Source of the DNA: Bacillota bacterium
GTDB lineage: Bacteria; Bacillota; UBA4882; UBA8346
Reading direction: 5' to 3'
DNA length: 64,000 nt
Assembly (NCBI GenBank): GCA_023402395.1
Contig: JAEYGI010000040.1
Location: 868,001-932,000 of the forward strand
Of the stretch, positions 61,049-64,000 are shown in pieces. The stretch's first letter is position 1, and the number at the start of each line of letters is the position of its first letter. Under the pieces are notes generated by a model. The model saw only the letters and a list, made by a program, of their open reading frames with translations. It had not been told where the DNA came from and searched no databases. The position numbers and the translations under genes were made by a program.

Positions 61049-61184
61049 GGTTCCGACAGAGTTGTGCCGAACCGGCTAGCGATGCGGGAGAAGTCACAAA
61101 CTCAAGAAATGCTGATAATAACAGTTAATAATTTTATTGTACTTGCAAACGAACGAATTTTATCTCTATGAGAGGGTGACCAGA

Positions 61185-61787
61185 TTGAATACCACTACAA
61201 TTGAACGTGTTACCACATCTCATCAAACCGCCGACCGGATGGCCATCTTCGAAGAGTTGGTGCAAACCTACGAGAAACCCTTGTTCCAATTCGCCTACCG
61301 GCTTTCCGGCAACCATCACGAGGCCCAGGATCTGCTTCAGGAGGGCTTGTATCGGGCGTATAAATCTTTCGCCAAATTTGAAACAGGGACTGCTTTCGAT
61401 CGCTGGCTGTACCAGATCATTCATAATTTATATATCGATCATTACCGAAAAAAGAAGAACCGCCCGGCGGTGACTTCGATCGATGAGCCGATTCCCCATC
61501 TCGAAAACGAAAAAACCCTGGAGATTCCGGATTGGACCGCCAATCCCGAGGAAGAGGCGATGCGCACCGAATTGGGGCGGCAGATTCATAACAGCCTTTC
61601 CCAACTCCCGGCCGAATATCGTTCGGCGGTAATTCTCTGTGATATTCAAGGCCTCTCGTATGAAGAGATTGCCCAAATTTTAAATATTTCGATCGGAACG
61701 GTCCGTTCACGTATTCATCGCGGTCGGAAGATCCTGCGCCGCGTGTTGCTTCCTTATCTTCGCGAGATGGAGGTTGAATCCAAATGA
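61185..61787 (+). CDS. ECF RNA polymerase sigma factor
   Basis: 200 residues. Region 2 (FQFAYRLSGNHHEAQDLLQEG to FDRWLYQIIHNLYID without the middle) and region 4 (LPAEYRSAVILCDIQGLSYEE, IGTVRSRIHRGRKIL) are clear. The start is TTG at 61,185, after GAGGGTG; an ATG at 61,137 has no ribosome site. ATGA overlap with the anti-sigma gene shows the two are co-translated. SigW/RpoE-like group. Confidence 0.93.
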   Translation: MNTTTIERVTTSHQTADRMAIFEELVQTYEKPLFQFAYRLSGNHHEAQDLLQEGLYRAYKSFAKFETGTAFDRWLYQIIHNLYIDHYRKKKNRPAVTSIDEPIPHLENEKTLEIPDWTANPEEEAMRTELGRQIHNSLSQLPAEYRSAVILCDIQGLSYEEIAQILNISIGTVRSRIHRGRKILRRVLLPYLREMEVESK

Positions 61788-62236
61788 ATTGCCATTACGC
61801 CCAAAACCTGATTTCCGCTTTTATTGACCGGGAACTCGACGCCGATGAGAAACGGGAATTGCGAAAGCATCTGGTCGAGTGTTCCGAATGCGACCTTGAA
61901 TACCAATACTATTTGCGCTTGAAGAACTGTTTGGAAAATATCCGTCAAGAACCTTGCCATTTTGATCCGATCCTGTCATTCCGAGCCCGGCTGGCTACTG
62001 AGACCGTCATTCTTCCCCGCTCCAGCAGTCTGCTTTGGGCCGGCCGAATGGGTTTAGTAGCCGCCGGGTTATTGCTGTTCTTTCTTTCCACCGCCGCCCT
62101 ATTCCCGTCGGATCCCAAATCCCAGTTTTATACCGCCCGGCGGGATTCGCTCACCACTACTCCCGTTTCCTTTGATGAGAATATCACCATCGATCAGCCG
62201 GTCAACATCTACCAAGCCTCCTCTATTCTCCCTTGA
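61784..62236 (+). CDS. zinc-type anti-sigma factor
   Basis: 150 residues. The cytosolic ZAS domain has His-x3-Cys-x2-Cys in HLVECSEC (plus CHYAQNLISAFIDREL before it). A single transmembrane helix (MGLVAAGLLLFFLSTAALF, about residues 89-107) and a short extracytoplasmic tail follow. It should hold the adjacent ECF sigma factor inactive at the membrane until an envelope signal. Confidence 0.9.
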   Translation: MNCHYAQNLISAFIDRELDADEKRELRKHLVECSECDLEYQYYLRLKNCLENIRQEPCHFDPILSFRARLATETVILPRSSSLLWAGRMGLVAAGLLLFFLSTAALFPSDPKSQFYTARRDSLTTTPVSFDENITIDQPVNIYQASSILP

Positions 62237-62276
62237 AAGAAAATGACAACTGACATCCGAATAAATATTTTAAACG

Positions 62277-62306
62277 AAAAGCCGCCACGGGAGCGGCTTT
62301 TGCATT
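62277..62306 (+). terminator. terminator after the ECF operon
   Basis: AAAAGCCGC (62,277-62,285) pairs with GCGGCTTTT (62,293-62,301) around a 7-nt loop. Confidence 0.85.
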
Positions 62307-62477
62307 ATTTACAAGTTATCTGTAATCGTAATTCACTCCGAATAGCGGCATCCAAATAACGGAACACGGTATTCGTCACCGCAACGGCAGTCCTTGCCGT
62401 AAGCCTGAATCGTTCGCCTGTCAATTTGGGTCAACCATTACTCAGAAAAATTTACGGACAGTATATGGTCGAGGGCC

Positions 62478-62510
62478 ACAAAAAACAGGGTGCTTCCTAT
62501 TGCACCCCGT
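62478..62510 (-). terminator. terminator after the RRM gene
   Basis: On the minus strand ACGGGGTGC pairs with GCACCCTGT (one G-U) around an 8-nt loop, followed by TTTTTTG. It lies about 30 bp beyond the stop codon. Confidence 0.85.
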
Positions 62511-62538
62511 TCCCATTTTTACTTCATGTCTATGCCCG

Positions 62539-62796
62539 TCACATCTTCTGCTGTCGCGGTTTAGCTTCATTGACGATGATCTCCCGGCCGCCCATATCTT
62601 TGCCATTCATCGCTTCAATCACCCGGTCGACATCGTCGTCGTCCACTTCAATGAATCCAAATCCTCTTGACCTGCCGCTGGCTGGATCCGTGATGATCCG
62701 GCTCGACTTCACCTGGGCATGGTCGGCGAAGAAAGACGCCAAGTCTTCTTTTGTGGCCGACCAGGGCAAATTGCCTACATATAGAGTCTTGGTCAC
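62539..62796 (-). CDS. small RRM RNA-binding protein
   Basis: 85 residues, a single RRM domain with RNP2 (TLYVGNLPW) and RNP1 (RSRGFGFIEV), followed by a short basic tail ending RQQKM. Such glycine-poor single-RRM proteins occur in cyanobacteria and some Firmicutes and may act as RNA chaperones. GTG at 62,796 lies 6 nt after GAGAGGTG; the GTG inside that site is not the start. Confidence 0.9.
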   Translation of the reverse strand: MTKTLYVGNLPWSATKEDLASFFADHAQVKSSRIITDPASGRSRGFGFIEVDDDDVDRVIEAMNGKDMGGREIIVNEAKPRQQKM

Positions 62797-63003
62797 CAAA
62801 TTCACCTCTCTTTCATCCCTGAAGGATGTTTTGAGGGCTTAGTCCTACATTGCGCCAGTCAGAACCGGATACAATCAGTGCCGCATCGTCCGAAACGGAT
62901 TCGTTTCTGTAATCAGGAAACCAGCGAACGGTTCAACCTCAGCCCATCTTCTACTTATATTTTGCTTAAAAAAAAATTGACTATACTGGACGTATCGCCA
63001 ATT

Positions 63004-63627
63004 TTAAAAATCATGGTAAATCCTTTTTTCCCTGATAAAACGGCGGACCGGATCGGGAACCAGATAGCGGATGGAGCGATCGTCCATCAACTCCACCCGC
63101 AGCCAGGTCGAAGAGATGTCCAACAACGGCGCTTCCAGGCGCAAAATCCGGTTTCGAAACGGCTGTAGAAAGGCGGGCCAATGATCTTCATCTCGCAAGA
63201 TCGGGTATCCCGGCCGAAACGCAGTGATGATCAACGCCTCTTCCAATAGTTGATGGTAATCCTTCCAGCTATGAAGCTCCAGCAGCGAATCAAAACCCAT
63301 GATCAAGGCCGCTTCCTCCCCGGGATAAATAGCTTTTAACTGCCGGATGGTATCGATGGAATAGGATGGGCCTTCCCGTTCCAGCTCCACGGCGGAGACT
63401 TCGAAAAACGGATTGTCTTCGGTAGCCAGTTCCACCATTTTCAAGCGGTTCTCGGCGGAAGTGGTGACCTCGCCGATTTTATGAGGCGGAACAGCCGCCG
63501 GCACAAAGACCACTTTCTGGAGTTGAAAGGCTTCCCTGGCCTTCTCCGCCAACACCAAGTGGCCGAAATGAATTGGATCAAATGTTCCGCCCATGATTCC
63601 AAACAGATTCAAGTTCGTCATCTCCAT
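63004..63627 (-). CDS. nadD: nicotinate-nucleotide adenylyltransferase
   Basis: 207 residues. FGIMGGTFDPIHFGHLVLA holds the nucleotidyltransferase GGTFDPxHxGH site, with FVPAAVPPHK and the C-terminal ISST-x-LR motif. It makes deamido-NAD from NaMN and ATP. ATG at 63,627 lies 8 nt after GGGAG, which overlaps the proA stop region. Five bases separate it from proA; a proA-nadD order is common in Firmicutes. Confidence 0.96.
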   Translation of the reverse strand: MEMTNLNLFGIMGGTFDPIHFGHLVLAEKAREAFQLQKVVFVPAAVPPHKIGEVTTSAENRLKMVELATEDNPFFEVSAVELEREGPSYSIDTIRQLKAIYPGEEAALIMGFDSLLELHSWKDYHQLLEEALIITAFRPGYPILRDEDHWPAFLQPFRNRILRLEAPLLDISSTWLRVELMDDRSIRYLVPDPVRRFIREKRIYHDF

Positions 63628-63632
63628 CGTGG

Positions 63633-64000
63633 TTACTCCCGGATCTGCCCGTCTCCGTAAATAATGTATTTGATGGTGGTCAGGGCTTCCAACCCCATCG
63701 GCCCCCGGGCGTGCAATTTTTGATTGCTAATTCCGATCTCCGCTCCGAAACCGAATTCAAAACCATCGGTAAACCGCGTCGATGCGTTGACGTAGACGGC
63801 GGCCGCGTCGATCTCTTCCAGAAAGCAGCGGGCTTTCTGATAGTTGGCGGTGACAATGGCTTCCGAATGCTTGGTTCCATAACGGTTGATATGGGCAATG
63901 GCTTCCTCAAGATCTCCCACGACTTTCACCGCGAGGATCAGATCGTGGAACTCGGTCTCCCAGTCGCTTTCACTGGCCGGAACGGCTTGAATGATCCGGC
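63633..64000 (-). CDS. proA: gamma-glutamyl phosphate reductase, 5' part outside window
   Basis: Only the C-terminal 121-122 codons are visible; the frame runs off the right edge. [60 protein letters not shown] and [15 protein letters not shown] are typical of ProA, which reduces gamma-glutamyl phosphate in proline synthesis. The stop codon falls next to the nadD ribosome site. Confidence 0.96.
   Translation of the reverse strand, partial: RIIQAVPASESDWETEFHDLILAVKVVGDLEEAIAHINRYGTKHSEAIVTANYQKARCFLEEIDAAAVYVNASTRFTDGFEFGFGAEIGISNQKLHARGPMGLEALTTIKYIIYGDGQIRE

Overview
This window reads as a chromosomal segment of a spore-forming Bacillota. Sporulation-type proteins (SPOCS/DUF3794, CgeB-like glycosyltransferases, a 3D-domain protein) sit beside Firmicutes-style housekeeping blocks: mutS-mutL-miaA-hfq, lexA/yneA, and yicC-remA-rpoZ-coaBC-priA-def-fmt-rsmB. 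A small secreted beta-barrel protein ending in Arg-Phe suggests an outer membrane. An endospore former with an outer membrane points towards Limnochordia/Hydrogenispora-like or related diderm Firmicutes; the lineage is inference. Ribosome binding sites are strong (AGGAGG/GAGGTG) and TTG is used often as a start codon.

Region 1 (1-24.1 kb) is an accessory, apparently spore-surface, glycan locus. It holds eleven glycosyltransferases (three GT2, four CgeB-like, three GT-B/GT4 types, one GT-D fold) and a partial methyltransferase. Sugar-nucleotide enzymes include a CapE-like UDP-GlcNAc 4,6-dehydratase, an RmlD-like reductase, a stand-alone CapF-type cupin, a nucleotide-sugar dehydrogenase, a DegT aminotransferase and a GNAT acetyltransferase. 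Among these lie three SPOCS or SPOCS-like proteins, one translationally coupled to a glycosyltransferase. The likely joint product is a decorated glycan on a SPOCS-protein spore layer. Two degenerate 21-bp-periodic arrays (about 0.7-1.07 and 23.9-24.08 kb) bracket the locus.

Region 2 (24.3-31 kb) carries a sigma-A promoter and T-box leader for valS, a DUF47/PhoU-like protein, a TetR regulator, the beta-barrel protein and a small gene remnant with an in-frame TAG. Region 3 (31-49.7 kb) carries mismatch repair, miaA, hfq, pheA, a YnbB-type PLP enzyme, a HEAT-repeat protein coupled to MgtC, surE, the SOS pair lexA/yneA with three LexA boxes, ilvC, pduL, tRNA-Trp, tRNA-Pro and an ApgM-type mutase. 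Region 4 (49.7-64 kb) is the rsmB-to-yicC housekeeping block (with an mIHF homologue and no gmk at its usual place), then htrA, an ECF sigma/anti-sigma pair, an RRM protein, nadD and the end of proA.

The least explained signal is a dispersed element of roughly 125-140 bp, present three times (7.08-7.21 kb, 51.74-51.88 kb inverted, 57.80-57.92 kb). It has conserved ends and potential hairpins, and one copy occupies the remA-rpoZ gap where gmk is normally found.
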